From the NCBI RefSeq assembly GCF_001467945.1, contig NZ_LNYQ01000006.1, positions 121,428-185,427 on the forward strand: a stretch of DNA of 64,000 bases, read 5' to 3'. A program made the position numbers and the translations under genes. Positions within the stretch are counted from its first letter, which is position 1; each line of letters begins with the position of its first letter. Under the pieces are notes generated by a model. The model saw only the letters and a program-made list of their open reading frames with translations, was not told the origin of the DNA and ran no database searches. Shown one piece after another: positions 29,501-37,288 of the stretch. This DNA comes from Legionella parisiensis (GTDB lineage: Bacteria; Pseudomonadota; Gammaproteobacteria; Legionellales; Legionellaceae).

Positions 29501-32500
29501 GCACAAAGAAATCTAACGGCTCTTTAAGTGTTGTGGTATGCAGATTGCTGGCGCCATAAATTTTAGGCTCTAAAACTTTTACTATTTCCGGGATTTTTTT
29601 ATCTACAATAAACCCATCATGAGTAAGGCCTGCTGCATGAATAATGCCGTTAATTGTGCCGAAGTGCTCTTTAGTATTTTGGATAAGAGCATGGACTTCC
29701 TCGTAGGATGATACATCAGCGGTTAAATACACTACCGAGGCATTTTTCTTTTCCAGTTCTTCAATGCGTTTTTGATAGTGCTCAGATAGAGGGGAGCGAC
29801 CAGTTAATACGATTTTGGCCTGATAATGTTCTGCTAAATACCGTGCGAACAAATAACCTAGTCCTCCCATTCCGCCAGTAATTAAATAAACCCCTGACTT
29901 TTTGAGAGTTGGTGCAGTTGTTAGAGCGGGAGGTAAGACTTCGTAACGTCGGATATAACGATGGTTCTGTTTATCGTATCGAACTTCAATTTCATTTTGG
30001 GTGAGCTCCTCGGCCAGCAGGCTAAGATCATGTAATTCAATAAAACGACATAAAATGTTGGATTTTTCTTGATGCAGGCTTTTTGCAAATCCAACTAAAG
30101 CACGTGAAAAAAGAGAGAGTTTTTTGCCGATACAAATTAATCGGACTGCTTTTTTTGGTTTTAATTTACTGATCTGAGTTACCAATGTATGAACTAGATA
30201 ATAGGTTTTCTCCAAGTTTTTTTTGATCTCTTCAAGCGAAAACAGGGGTTCATTGAATTCTTCCAGAGCAATAATAAGGTAATCGCTCAGTGCGTCGAGC
30301 TGTGCAAAATGGGATTCCTGTATTCGTTGACACGATGTAGCGTGCTCAGCAAATTGTTCTTTTATCAATTGTATTGACTGCTCATTACTTCCTAGAATCA
30401 TTATGGAGTTTGGATGTTTTCTCGTTGCCGAATACAAAGGTTGAGCAACCCATACAGGGGAATAGTGAGCAACAGTTGCCTCCAGTTTGATGGAGTCATT
30501 TACTGCACCCAAGGTAAATCCTGTAATAACCAACAAGAGCGCACCTTCTGCATCGGTGACCTGAATATTAAAAACGGGTAAATGTTGATTATCTATAGAA
30601 GAAATCAGTTGGGCATATACATAACAGGTATTTGTTAAAGGCTTATAAATATCCACCTGGGTAATAGAAAAAGGCAGATAAAGCACGTCACGATTTTTCA
30701 GTAAAGCCTGCGTTGTTTGTAACATTCCATCGAACAAACAAGGATGTATTATAAATTCATTGCTCCTGGTGGACAAAGAGGAGGGTAGAGTCAGTTCCGC
30801 CAAGAGATTCGTCTCATTAAAATAGAGGGTCTTAATGACGCGAAAACTCGGACCATAGCTTATGCCTGCATTTTCAAAATAAGAATAAATGGTATTGGGG
30901 TCTTGAGTATGAGGTAATGCTAATTTTAATTCCTCAATGTTCAGCCTGTTATGGGGGATACCGAGGGAGTTATCCCGATAATGAATAGCACCGCTGATAT
31001 AAGAAACCATTTCCTTTTCATCAGTGATTGCAAAAGAGACTCCATCCCTTTCAGGAAATAAGCAGACATGCAGTAGTTTGGACCAGTCCGAAGCTTTTAT
31101 TGGTTTTTTCCAGGTGATTTTGCTTAGGGAGCTTATTGGTTGATTACCTGAGGCCAGACTGGCGGCAACCTGCGCCATTTCCAAACATACGGCACCAGGT
31201 AATACGGGCTCATCATGTATTCGATGTTCACACAAATAAAATTCATTCCCGGAAAATTGCTTACTAAAAGTAGAAGAGGGAAACGTAGAGATCTGTTCAT
31301 CAATGAGTTTGCAAAGGAATCTATCTTTGCTCGCTACCCAATGAGATTCTTTAGCAAAGGGATAAGTAGGGAGTGCGATTTTCTGTTGATAATCCCCATA
31401 GATTGTATGCCAATCAATCGATTTACCCTTTAGGTACTTTCTGCGTACGTGATACAAATCAACGGCATTACTATGATTTGTATTGGATGACTCATCTATA
31501 AGCATGTGACGCTCTAGATCCTCGGCGGATAAACTGAATCGCAATTGTTCCTTTAATTCGGCGACTGTCTTCACGATGACACAAAAGCGTTTGGCAAAAT
31601 GTTGTCTGCCTGCGTTTAAGGTATAGCTGAGCGAAGCCAGGCTTGCTAAATCCTGTTGCCGATCCAGCCAGCTGAGCAGATCAGCAATTCGTTGCTGCAA
31701 AGCAGTCATTGTCATCGCCGATAAGCAAATTAGATAAGCATCATGGTTAGGGAATGGAGTGTTTGTGTGTTCTGGGCTTTCTTCGAGGATAATGTGAGCG
31801 TTTGCGCCACCAAAACCGAATGAACTGACTCCCGCTCTTCTGGGAGTGCCTGCTGTTTTTAGCCATTTAGTCGTTTTATCAAGGAGATAAAATGGACTGT
31901 CCTCGATTTCAATATAAGGATTTAATTCATTGAAATGCAAATTTGCGGGTAAAACCTCATGGCGCATCGCGAGTAAGGTTTTAATGATACCTGCAATTCC
32001 TGCTGCAGACTCCAAATGGCCAATGTTTGTTTTTACTGCCCCCAATCCACAGTACTGTTTTGGCAAGGTTTTCAGATGCTGTTCTAATGCCAAGTGGTGA
32101 AATGCCTTTTTTAAACCATTAATTTCGATGGGATCGCCTAGTGGTGTTCCGGTTCCATGGGTTTCGATGTATTGAATGCTGTCGATGCTTACATGAGCGC
32201 GTTGACATGCAGAAATGATCGCTTCTGCTTGAGCATTTGGATTGGGGGCAGTCAGCGTATTAACATGCCCGCCATGATTTACCGCAGTTCCTTTGATTAC
32301 TCCATAGATGTGATCGCCATCACGCAATGCTTGGGTTAATTTTTTCAATAAAATGGCACCTGCACCTTCACCGCGTACGTAACCATTGGCGTTTTTATCA
32401 AAAGTTTTGCAACGTCCATCTTCACTTAACATGCCTGCTTGGTTCGCGGCGATAAAGGACGTGGGGGTAATTAACGTATTTACTCCGCCTGCAAGTGCCA

Positions 32501-35012
32501 AATCACAGTCACCTTGTAAAATCGCATGGACTGCTTGGTGCACTGCAACCAGAGAGCTGGAGCAGGCCGTATCAATTGTTTCACTCGGTCCACGCAAGTT
32601 TAAAACGTAGGAAATACGATTGGCTATCATACTGTTCATCGTGCCCGTAGTAAGATACGGATCCATCACCCCATTTTTTTGCAGTAACTCGGCATAATCA
32701 TGATTAAATACCCCTACAAACAAGCCTATTTTCAATGCAGCAAGAGTGGAAGGGGCATATCCTGCATCTTCAACTGTTTTCCAAACAGTTTGTAAAAATA
32801 ATCGTTGTTGTGGATCAATTAATTCTGCTTCACGAGGTGAGATATTAAAGAACGTTGCATCAAATTGATCGATATGATCAATAAAGCCACCCCATCGTAC
32901 GGTTAAATCTTGCCAATTCCAACGTGATAAAGGTACTTCACTGATGCAATCTTTTTCGTGCAATAAATTATCCCAAAAGGTATCCACATCGGGTGCTTGC
33001 GGAAAAACGCCGCTTATTCCAATAATGGCAATGTCGTTTGTTTCTTTAATGGGTTGTTTTGCCTCTTCCGTTACAGGGTTCCTGATTTTTTTATCTAATA
33101 AATCCACATAAAACTCTGCTAAGGTCGCATATTCATACAAAGTTGCAGGAGATAAAGCGAGCTGGTAGGTGGCGTTAAGTATGGCTGTGAGCTGAATGAT
33201 GTTAATTGAGTCAAAGGAGTATCTGCTCAGAGGTGCATCCAGGTCGATTTCTTTTACATCTATTTTCAATACATTGGCTACCAGAGTTGAGAATTGATGC
33301 GCCTTGTCACGGTGTGCATTCGGGCTTTCTGGAGACTTTTGGGGTAAATCCTGAGTTAACACGACAAGATTTTGTTCATTGAATAATGATTGTGCTTTTT
33401 TTCGTTGCAGTTTGCCGCTACCTGTTTTGGGAATTGCCCCTTTAGGGCTTAAAACGACTGCATGAACGTCCACTCCATGATGTTGGGTGATGGCATGACG
33501 AATCATACTCTTAATTTTAGGCCATAGTGAAGCGGGTGTTTCTTCAGACAGCTCCTGCACAATAATAATTTTTTCTTTACCCTCATTTTCTGTAGAAAAA
33601 GCAACTTGCGGGAGTAAGATCTGCAATTTGGAAAGAGCGTTGGCTACTGTGGTTTCCAAGTCAAGCGGATAATATTTTTTTCCATAAATAACAATGACTT
33701 CTTTTAATCTTCCAGTTAGGAAAATTTCATTATCGAGGATAAATCCAAGATCTCCGGTTTTAAAATAGCGCAGATCGTTGCCAGATACAGTTGCATTGAA
33801 TACTGTTTGGGTTTCATCGGGACGTCGCCAATAACCAAGGGCCAGTGATTTGCCCGATAACCAAATTTCACCAGTTTCCCCAGCAGCAACTGGCTGTTTT
33901 GTTTCTGGATCAACAGCAATTGCTTGCAGCCCTGTTAATAATTTACCACTACTTACTAAGTGTCGTTGCAGGGGATTCGCCTCATCTTCAGGTGATAAGG
34001 AACGTGGTTCACACTCAAAAGATGTTACCGCGATTGCGCCGGATAATTCAGACATACCGTATGCTGAACAAAATTGTTTTAATTGAAAGCCACAGGATTG
34101 GAATTTGGTAACGAAATTTCTAAGCGTTTGATATTGAACAATATCCCCGCCATTGATTGCTACTTTCCAGTGTTTTAAGTTAAGCCGAGTAAGCTCTGCT
34201 TCGTTAATGTCGCGCACACAAATGTCATAACCAAAATTAGGGCAGCCACTGTGTGTTACACGATATGTTGAAATAGCAGATAACCAAGTAATAGGCCTGT
34301 TGATGAATGCAGCTGGAGGTACAATAAAAGCGGGTGTTCCATGATAGAGTGGCACCAATATGCCGCATACCAACCCGTATACATGGGTATGGGGTGCCCA
34401 GGTCAAGGTGACGCTCTTTTTAGTGTACTGCCAGACTTTAATGGTTTCTTGCAAACTATGCTGCAAGTTTCCATGCGTTATAATTGCTGCTTTGGGCGCG
34501 GAAGTTGAACCCGAGGTATATTGCAGGTAGGCTATGGTGTCTTCATTAATAGAAATTGATTGAAAATTTTTAGTCGGCTGAGTCTTCAGCGCATCAGTAA
34601 CGAGTATGAGTACTTTTCTTTTTAGAGTTGATTCAATATTTGATTGGTATGGAGACAGGCTTAAGACTGCGGCAATGTCGGCATCTTCAGCAATGGCATT
34701 CAGGAATGCCTCCTGTTTCGTAAACTCATCCATTTTAGGGCAAGGTATTGGTACGGCGATTACGCCAGCATACCAACAACCCATTAAACTCGTTATAAAC
34801 TCGACCCCTGTTGGATAAAGAAGGATGACGCGGTTGCCAGTTATTTCATGGGCTTGTAAATGGGCAGCAATAATTTTTGCTTGCTGATCCAATTCGGCTA
34901 AAGTAAGTTCTGCGGTTTTGAGTTCACCGTCTTCTAAATAGAAAATGGCTTTTTGATGAGGATGTTTCTGCGCCCTACTTTGTACTACATCAACAATATT
35001 CTGCATGAGCAA
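20529..35012 (-). CDS. multimodular polyketide synthase: FAAL-ACP, KS-DH-KR-ACP, KS-ACP, KS-ACP, KS-KR-ACP (no AT)
   Basis: A 4827-residue assembly line. Loading: fatty-acyl-AMP-ligase-type domain (1-555; YTSGSTSAPKAA and GSGKLQRKKA motifs) and ACP1 (Ser602, FDS). Module 1: KS (Cys817), DH with HRIHDEPVLP about 1264 and DGMLQ about 1424, KR (GGMGGLG about 1713, Tyr in SDYAYAN), ACP (Ser2004). Module 2: KS (Cys2288, DTMCSSS) and ACP (Ser2769). Module 3: KS (Cys3008) and ACP (Ser3517). Module 4: KS (Cys3765), KR (GGLGALG about 4446, SAYAVAN), ACP (Ser4743). The acidic C-terminal helix is a docking tail for the next protein. All KS domains keep HGTGT and NIGH. No AT (GHSxGE) is present, so malonyl comes in trans. 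A cinnamate starter is inferred from the nearby ammonia-lyase; the module logic then predicts a phenylbutadienyl isocoumarin. Confidence 0.93.
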   Translation of the reverse strand: MLMQNIVDVVQSRAQKHPHQKAIFYLEDGELKTAELTLAELDQQAKIIAAHLQAHEITGNRVILLYPTGVEFITSLMGCWYAGVIAVPIPCPKMDEFTKQEAFLNAIAEDADIAAVLSLSPYQSNIESTLKRKVLILVTDALKTQPTKNFQSISINEDTIAYLQYTSGSTSAPKAAIITHGNLQHSLQETIKVWQYTKKSVTLTWAPHTHVYGLVCGILVPLYHGTPAFIVPPAAFINRPITWLSAISTYRVTHSGCPNFGYDICVRDINEAELTRLNLKHWKVAINGGDIVQYQTLRNFVTKFQSCGFQLKQFCSAYGMSELSGAIAVTSFECEPRSLSPEDEANPLQRHLVSSGKLLTGLQAIAVDPETKQPVAAGETGEIWLSGKSLALGYWRRPDETQTVFNATVSGNDLRYFKTGDLGFILDNEIFLTGRLKEVIVIYGKKYYPLDLETTVANALSKLQILLPQVAFSTENEGKEKIIIVQELSEETPASLWPKIKSMIRHAITQHHGVDVHAVVLSPKGAIPKTGSGKLQRKKAQSLFNEQNLVVLTQDLPQKSPESPNAHRDKAHQFSTLVANVLKIDVKEIDLDAPLSRYSFDSINIIQLTAILNATYQLALSPATLYEYATLAEFYVDLLDKKIRNPVTEEAKQPIKETNDIAIIGISGVFPQAPDVDTFWDNLLHEKDCISEVPLSRWNWQDLTVRWGGFIDHIDQFDATFFNISPREAELIDPQQRLFLQTVWKTVEDAGYAPSTLAALKIGLFVGVFNHDYAELLQKNGVMDPYLTTGTMNSMIANRISYVLNLRGPSETIDTACSSSLVAVHQAVHAILQGDCDLALAGGVNTLITPTSFIAANQAGMLSEDGRCKTFDKNANGYVRGEGAGAILLKKLTQALRDGDHIYGVIKGTAVNHGGHVNTLTAPNPNAQAEAIISACQRAHVSIDSIQYIETHGTGTPLGDPIEINGLKKAFHHLALEQHLKTLPKQYCGLGAVKTNIGHLESAAGIAGIIKTLLAMRHEVLPANLHFNELNPYIEIEDSPFYLLDKTTKWLKTAGTPRRAGVSSFGFGGANAHIILEESPEHTNTPFPNHDAYLICLSAMTMTALQQRIADLLSWLDRQQDLASLASLSYTLNAGRQHFAKRFCVIVKTVAELKEQLRFSLSAEDLERHMLIDESSNTNHSNAVDLYHVRRKYLKGKSIDWHTIYGDYQQKIALPTYPFAKESHWVASKDRFLCKLIDEQISTFPSSTFSKQFSGNEFYLCEHRIHDEPVLPGAVCLEMAQVAASLASGNQPISSLSKITWKKPIKASDWSKLLHVCLFPERDGVSFAITDEKEMVSYISGAIHYRDNSLGIPHNRLNIEELKLALPHTQDPNTIYSYFENAGISYGPSFRVIKTLYFNETNLLAELTLPSSLSTRSNEFIIHPCLFDGMLQTTQALLKNRDVLYLPFSITQVDIYKPLTNTCYVYAQLISSIDNQHLPVFNIQVTDAEGALLLVITGFTLGAVNDSIKLEATVAHYSPVWVAQPLYSATRKHPNSIMILGSNEQSIQLIKEQFAEHATSCQRIQESHFAQLDALSDYLIIALEEFNEPLFSLEEIKKNLEKTYYLVHTLVTQISKLKPKKAVRLICIGKKLSLFSRALVGFAKSLHQEKSNILCRFIELHDLSLLAEELTQNEIEVRYDKQNHRYIRRYEVLPPALTTAPTLKKSGVYLITGGMGGLGYLFARYLAEHYQAKIVLTGRSPLSEHYQKRIEELEKKNASVVYLTADVSSYEEVHALIQNTKEHFGTINGIIHAAGLTHDGFIVDKKIPEIVKVLEPKIYGASNLHTTTLKEPLDFFVLFSSVAAVFGNAGQSDYAYANCFLDEFAYEREQQRRLGHCSGYTVSINWPLWEEGGLQIAPEYQKELEKTLGIISLSTPQGFTAFLRALQNHHPNCIVLPGYQQKLTAALQNNSVLKQALATQSQMINSNLQEQTENFLRTILADTLKCSPEQIDRNLPFENYGIDSLMIIQLNQRLANEFSALPKTLFFEYQNLVELAEYFITQEADELIQRLPNAGMTQFLNAMTAPRRFGFTKNTTKSPDIRRFQELATESEERGETERRTGVCQSHEDSSTVSTFPEKSIAIIGISGRYPEAKDLTEFWHNLYVGKDCIREIPKERWVLADYFDVNQNHPGKTYSKWGGFLTDVDQFDPLFFNISPREAALMDPQERLFLETAWKTVEDAGYARDALAGQKVGVYVGVMYGQYQLFGNEPTQTNQFVPTNSIFASIANRVSYFFDFHGPSIALDTMCSSSLTAIHLACQSIHQGECDMALAGGVNLSLHPNKYLLLSHGKFLASDGHCRSFGEGGNGYVPGEAVGAILLKPLDKALADGDLIYAVIKGSHLNHGGKTNGYTVPNPNAQADLLAETYQKANIDPTQVSYIEAHGTGTSLGDPIEIAGLNKVFGQGKMQQCCAIGSVKSNIGHCESAAGIAAVTKVVLQLQHHTLVPSLFSAPLNSNINWSTTPFRVQHTVSEWQQPLPNTPRIAGISSFGAGGANAHMILSEAPETLSVPTRKKSHYLLTVSAKTELALNQRLDDLLRWLENNPFAELEQVSYTLNAGRTHFDCRCAMVVSSLEEVVRFVQQFKAQQQPAQLLLRINGANTPETRLFGATLLPILTHQLSQPSQYKETLLALAKLYVEGQDLDWRQIHAGESKKKISLPTYPFAKERYWYSDGDQCSSTLERQTHLPLMHNALIDKVSSFLTRQVVQILKMNQHRIALEKNLGEYGMDSVHFIELAKKISEHYQIEFTPAVFFTHSSVSTISQYLMNQFPETVAKTHHEAIQLPIHAPAVKSRRIATDGSEAIAIIGMQGIFPQSDDLTTFWQHLLRGDDLVTEIPIERWDWRDYYGNQAHQSNSKWGAFITNFDQFDAGFFNISAREANLMDPQQRLFLEIVWKTIEDAGYDPFTLSSQNIGVFAGVEFSEYQTLIAKQQKEHHGFIATGNSHSMIANRVSYFFNFQGPSEAIDTACSSSLVAIHRAVQAIRHGECDLAVAGGVSLILSPDTLVVTSQLGALSADGRCKTFAKTADGYVKGEGVAALLLKPLKQAQEDGDHIYGVIKASAVNHGGKAQSLTAPNAAAQSELLIRAYNQAHFDPDTVTYIETHGTGTALGDPVEIEGLKRAFATLLPSGAKHKSIALGSVKTNIGHLEPASGIAGVIKLILAMTHETLPGILHLHELNPYINLTDTPFYIAKETQTWPRIKNETGDDIPLRAGISSFGFGGTNAHIVLEEGRPHQTMAGNRQAKPYYLITLSAKQQDSMQQKIVELQQWLNQNKETISLPALSFTLNAGRAHFIYRCALVVDSLDALANALTLLVNHEIPEYCILNEGQTWTIQGPVFDEVYQAAIMALIQPENSEQYRHKLFILADLYTKHYVIDWQRVYLGEKIQRLGSLPAYPFIKQRYWYDLEFNFMPTPQTCMIPPHPDLPAASMDPMRNVGSTINYQQTLMYLQQIFAEQLHTSPELIHADETYEVFGVDSLIGLEITNRLEKDFGSLPKTLLYERNRLNDLANYLLKNYREKLSTLMFAGKTMPLAAPLEIETVTPPTPTPKISHSSRDIAIIGLSGTFPMANSMDEFWQNLSSGRNCVSEIPADRWNYKEYPVEIGGKEHYFPHGGFIPDIDKFDPMFFNISPRDAGLMDPQERLFMQSVWSTLEDAGYTRDKLKRKAQNSVGVFAGVTYNFYPLFIAEEWQKGNRVPLDIQSFSVANRISYFLDINGPSFVIDTACSSSLAAIHLACESLLRGDCAMAIAGGVNLSLHPSKYHFLGSFNFMSAQGRCASFAEGGTGYVPAEGVGSVLLKPLADAIADNDRIYGVIKGSSMNHGGKTSGYTVPNPNAQAAVILQALKNANIDARTVSYIEAHGTGTALGDPIEIRGLQDAFENYTEDKQFCAIGSVKSNIGHLESAAGISQLAKVLLQMRHQKLVPTLHSTQLNPFIDFQNSPFYVQQELSDWQPENNLPRRAGISSFGAGGANVHMIIEEYVPSIKPQSTIKSPYVFLLSALNEERLAIQIQQIQRYVQQNNHTRNKEWLRDACFTLQTGREHMAARFAVIVTNTDELLTALTNYPHNKGLNTWVNHNSQSHHQASPHMEEQISNERYEELVQHWINGAKVEWERAYKQLPNLISLPTYPFMKRRCWIPTKEVETPPITQPTIQPPVTNTELVDIQNWLYLTEWQKNPQTAPSALVSRKGKWLIFCEPEFVPVLKQELGEQAGIYCFTHNQFASIDNHEYTINAAQKADYARLFATLHAQHKDNLIGVIYLCPTFVASEEKPADPSLALLYLLQAMAQYSWPHQLTFCLASQSAQQVTPTDTLNIWQHHLWSMTRIFAAEQAKYQALLLDLDANENIEQNARILIKELGQYQSTQNHIAYRASERYTIRFLPHEISQNDNVHPAWKAPVAALITGGLGALGYEVAEFIVTQGTRFILLTGTTELTLETPEKATLLKQLEAKGVEVRYAAVDVADKEQMRKIIKKAEKAWQQPIDGVFHLAGITTDNVTIENMGEALWRDVLRVKIQGSLVLHELFLQAHLSSFVLFSSIAAVPHFGMAGLSAYAVANEFMNGLSLYRRSVQLPASSINWVAWSEKGMSHRHNHDAFLDAVGMASLSIKKGIALFNILLRLNPAEITVCNIQWKKFLSVNATAKQLDFFTHFVDEYAVSTQTPFASSLNQEEIAALVFNCFASVLGLEVTEIDRETPFQQYGMDSITGIDYTEQLGKHFPDVVAPMDLYRYPTLNQLTEYIEQRVQINCEPDPAPLFSTERTLDLDQLNDVQLNELLEMELKELELTYE
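28669..28758 (-). repeat. in-frame repeat element, copy B (ACP2-KS2 linker)
   Basis: 90 bases (30 codons) homologous to 17382-17474 in the downstream PKS gene. It encodes ELATESEERGETERRTG ... EDSSTVST just before the KS of module 2. The other ACP-KS linkers of the protein lack it. Both copies are multiples of three and keep the frame open. Confidence 0.65.
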
Positions 35013-35118
35013 CTTCCGTTTGCTAAGTCAATCACTTAATGTGCATCATGCTACCAATAGTCCCAGATAATGTCATCAGATATCGAAATGGAAATAGACC
35101 CTGGTTGTATTTATATTT

Positions 35119-37200
35119 TTACCAATTGGTTAAAGTTTCGTAGGTATTTTTGGAGTGGGTCTTTAAAAACTCAGTAAAATCTTTGGTCTCTAAAGGTTTA
35201 CTAAAGTAAAAACCTTGCATGATGTAACATCCGTTTTCTTTTAAAAATTTAATTTGCTCTAGCGTTTCTACCCCTTCTGCCAGGCAATCAATATTCATCC
35301 GATGTGCCAAGGCAATAGTGTTACTTACAATATTTCTACTATCAATACTGACCTCAATATCTTGAATGAAAGTTTTATCAATTTTTATTTTATTGATTTT
35401 AAATAACTTTAAGTTACCAAACTCTGAATAACCAGTACCAAAATCATCTATAGCGAGTGCAATGCCCATCTCTGTAAATTTATTAATAATTGGAATGGCT
35501 TCATTGTGAAACGCATTAGACTCTGTCAGTTCCAACTCGAGGTGCTTGGGAGACAGTTTAACCTTATTTAAAACGTTCCGAATGCGATCGACAAGATCGT
35601 GTTGTATTAATTGCTTGGCTGATAAATTAACTGATATGGTTAATTTAAAGCCAGAATCTCGCCATTTTTTTAGTTGTTTGCATGCAGTGGTTAATACCCA
35701 TTCTCCAATAGGCAGAATCATTCCATTTGCTTCTGCCAAAGGAATAAATTCCAGTGGCGAGACTAATCCAAACACGGGACTTTGCCAACGTACTAAAGCT
35801 TCTGCACCACAAACTGTTCCGGTTCTTAAGTCTATGAAGGGTTGGTAATTTAAGATTAACTCATTATTTTCAATCGCGCGAAAGAGTTGATTTTCAATGT
35901 TTAATTGTCTGGATGCATCTGCAGTAATTACTGTATTAAAAATGCGCACACTATTTCCACCGCGCTCTGTCGCAAGTGTTCGTGCAGCCTCTGCATGCGT
36001 AATCAATGTATCTACATCCCTGCCATCAGTCGGAAATACACTGATGCCAATGCTTGCGGTTAAATTCAATTCTTGTTGGGAAACATAGACGGGATTATCT
36101 AAGACCATAAATAAATCTTCGGTACAGTCTTCTATTTCTGACATATTACTGATGGGATCAATTAAAATAACAAAAACATCTTTACGTAATAATGAAATGA
36201 AATATTTTTTATTTTTTACTGCAAGTTGTGCAAAACGTTGCGCAATACGGTGGATAATCGTAGCGGACGCTTGATGACCAATGCTGTCATTAATTTTCAT
36301 CATATTGTTTAGTGAAAAACAGGCAATGGCGAACTTTTGATGACTTTTAATAGCTTGTTCAGTTACATCATGAATATGCTCATAAAGAAAACGTTCATTA
36401 GGTAAATCAGTTAATAGATCATGGGTTGCCTGATAGGTCACCAATGTCAGTGATTTTTCTAACTCGTCAGTGCGTTCTTTGACTCGTTGCTCCAAAGAGG
36501 CATTCATATCTTCCAGTTTCTGACTGAGTAACGCATTTTCATATCCCAAACGAAATACCTTTAAAATGATTCGGTTCCCAACAAAGCACGCAATCATCAT
36601 AAATATACCAAGTACTAAAAAGGAGCCAGTAATCGATATACTGAGATGACTGGCCTCAGAACGAATTGAATCAATGATTAAATAGAGATGATACAAAAGT
36701 GTAGGGGTGAGTAAACAAACAATGCTCACAATTCCCATTGTTAAATCAATTGCAGTTGAGAAGGAAAAACAAATTAATACAGCAGATAAAAAAATAATGG
36801 TAGTCATTTGTTGATTAACCCCATCATCCATAAACAAAATGCCAATACTGCTCCATATCAAACAGATTAAAATGACAATATAGAGAAACCCTTTGCGGCA
36901 TTTAAATATTTCTTCGCGTGTCATTCGTCCATATTCAAAACGCAGTGCCCATAAAACATTGAGCAAGTTTGCTGTCACCAGAGCTACATACCAAGAAATA
37001 ATTAATACAGGTCGAGTCGTTTTATAGATCGCAAGAACATAAAGAAGAGCGCCAAATATATTGGCGAAAGCCCCAAGTTTTACCATGCTATGAAATGACT
37101 TAGCTGTTTCAAATTCAATCTTTTGATCAATCTCGCGTTGTTCGCTGGAGGTAAGCTGCGGTTCTTCGATAAACTTATGTCCATTACCGGGCTTTGACAT
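35119..37200 (-). CDS. membrane GGDEF-EAL protein, probable c-di-GMP phosphodiesterase
   Basis: 693 residues. The N-terminal 215 residues hold about six membrane helices, followed by a coiled coil (LSQKLEDMNASLEQRVKER). The GGDEF domain (about 245-410) is degenerate: the signature position reads LLRKDVFVIL instead of R-GGDEF, so it cannot be a normal cyclase and may bind GTP or act as a regulator. The EAL domain (about 440-690) keeps all key motifs: GAEALVRW, ELTESN, DDFGTGYS, KIDKTFI and EGVET. It should hydrolyse c-di-GMP. AAGGAG sits seven bases before the ATG, right after a hairpin (37213-37233). It lies upstream of, and co-oriented with, the PKS genes, about 106 bases from them. Confidence 0.93.
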   Translation of the reverse strand: MSKPGNGHKFIEEPQLTSSEQREIDQKIEFETAKSFHSMVKLGAFANIFGALLYVLAIYKTTRPVLIISWYVALVTANLLNVLWALRFEYGRMTREEIFKCRKGFLYIVILICLIWSSIGILFMDDGVNQQMTTIIFLSAVLICFSFSTAIDLTMGIVSIVCLLTPTLLYHLYLIIDSIRSEASHLSISITGSFLVLGIFMMIACFVGNRIILKVFRLGYENALLSQKLEDMNASLEQRVKERTDELEKSLTLVTYQATHDLLTDLPNERFLYEHIHDVTEQAIKSHQKFAIACFSLNNMMKINDSIGHQASATIIHRIAQRFAQLAVKNKKYFISLLRKDVFVILIDPISNMSEIEDCTEDLFMVLDNPVYVSQQELNLTASIGISVFPTDGRDVDTLITHAEAARTLATERGGNSVRIFNTVITADASRQLNIENQLFRAIENNELILNYQPFIDLRTGTVCGAEALVRWQSPVFGLVSPLEFIPLAEANGMILPIGEWVLTTACKQLKKWRDSGFKLTISVNLSAKQLIQHDLVDRIRNVLNKVKLSPKHLELELTESNAFHNEAIPIINKFTEMGIALAIDDFGTGYSEFGNLKLFKINKIKIDKTFIQDIEVSIDSRNIVSNTIALAHRMNIDCLAEGVETLEQIKFLKENGCYIMQGFYFSKPLETKDFTEFLKTHSKNTYETLTNW

Positions 37201-37212
37201 ATAAGCTCCTTG

Positions 37213-37233
37213 CTCTATCGTAATGCGATAGAG
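37213..37233 (-). promoter_or_regulatory. leader hairpin next to the ribosome site of the EAL gene
   Basis: CTCTATCG (37213-37220) and CGATAGAG (37226-37233) form a perfect 8-bp stem with a 5-base loop, four bases upstream of the AAGGAG ribosome site. A minus-strand -10 box TATAAT lies at 37251-37256, so the hairpin would be close to the 5' end of the mRNA. Confidence 0.5.
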
Positions 37234-37288
37234 TCATTCCCACTTTATATATTATAGTATAAGTAGCGGTTTCTTTAGTAATAAATAT

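Noticed and set aside
16508..35012. Numerous open frames of 60-90 codons antisense to the PKS genes
   Set aside because: They are shadows of conserved PKS codons (KS and ACP motifs) and have no ribosome sites.
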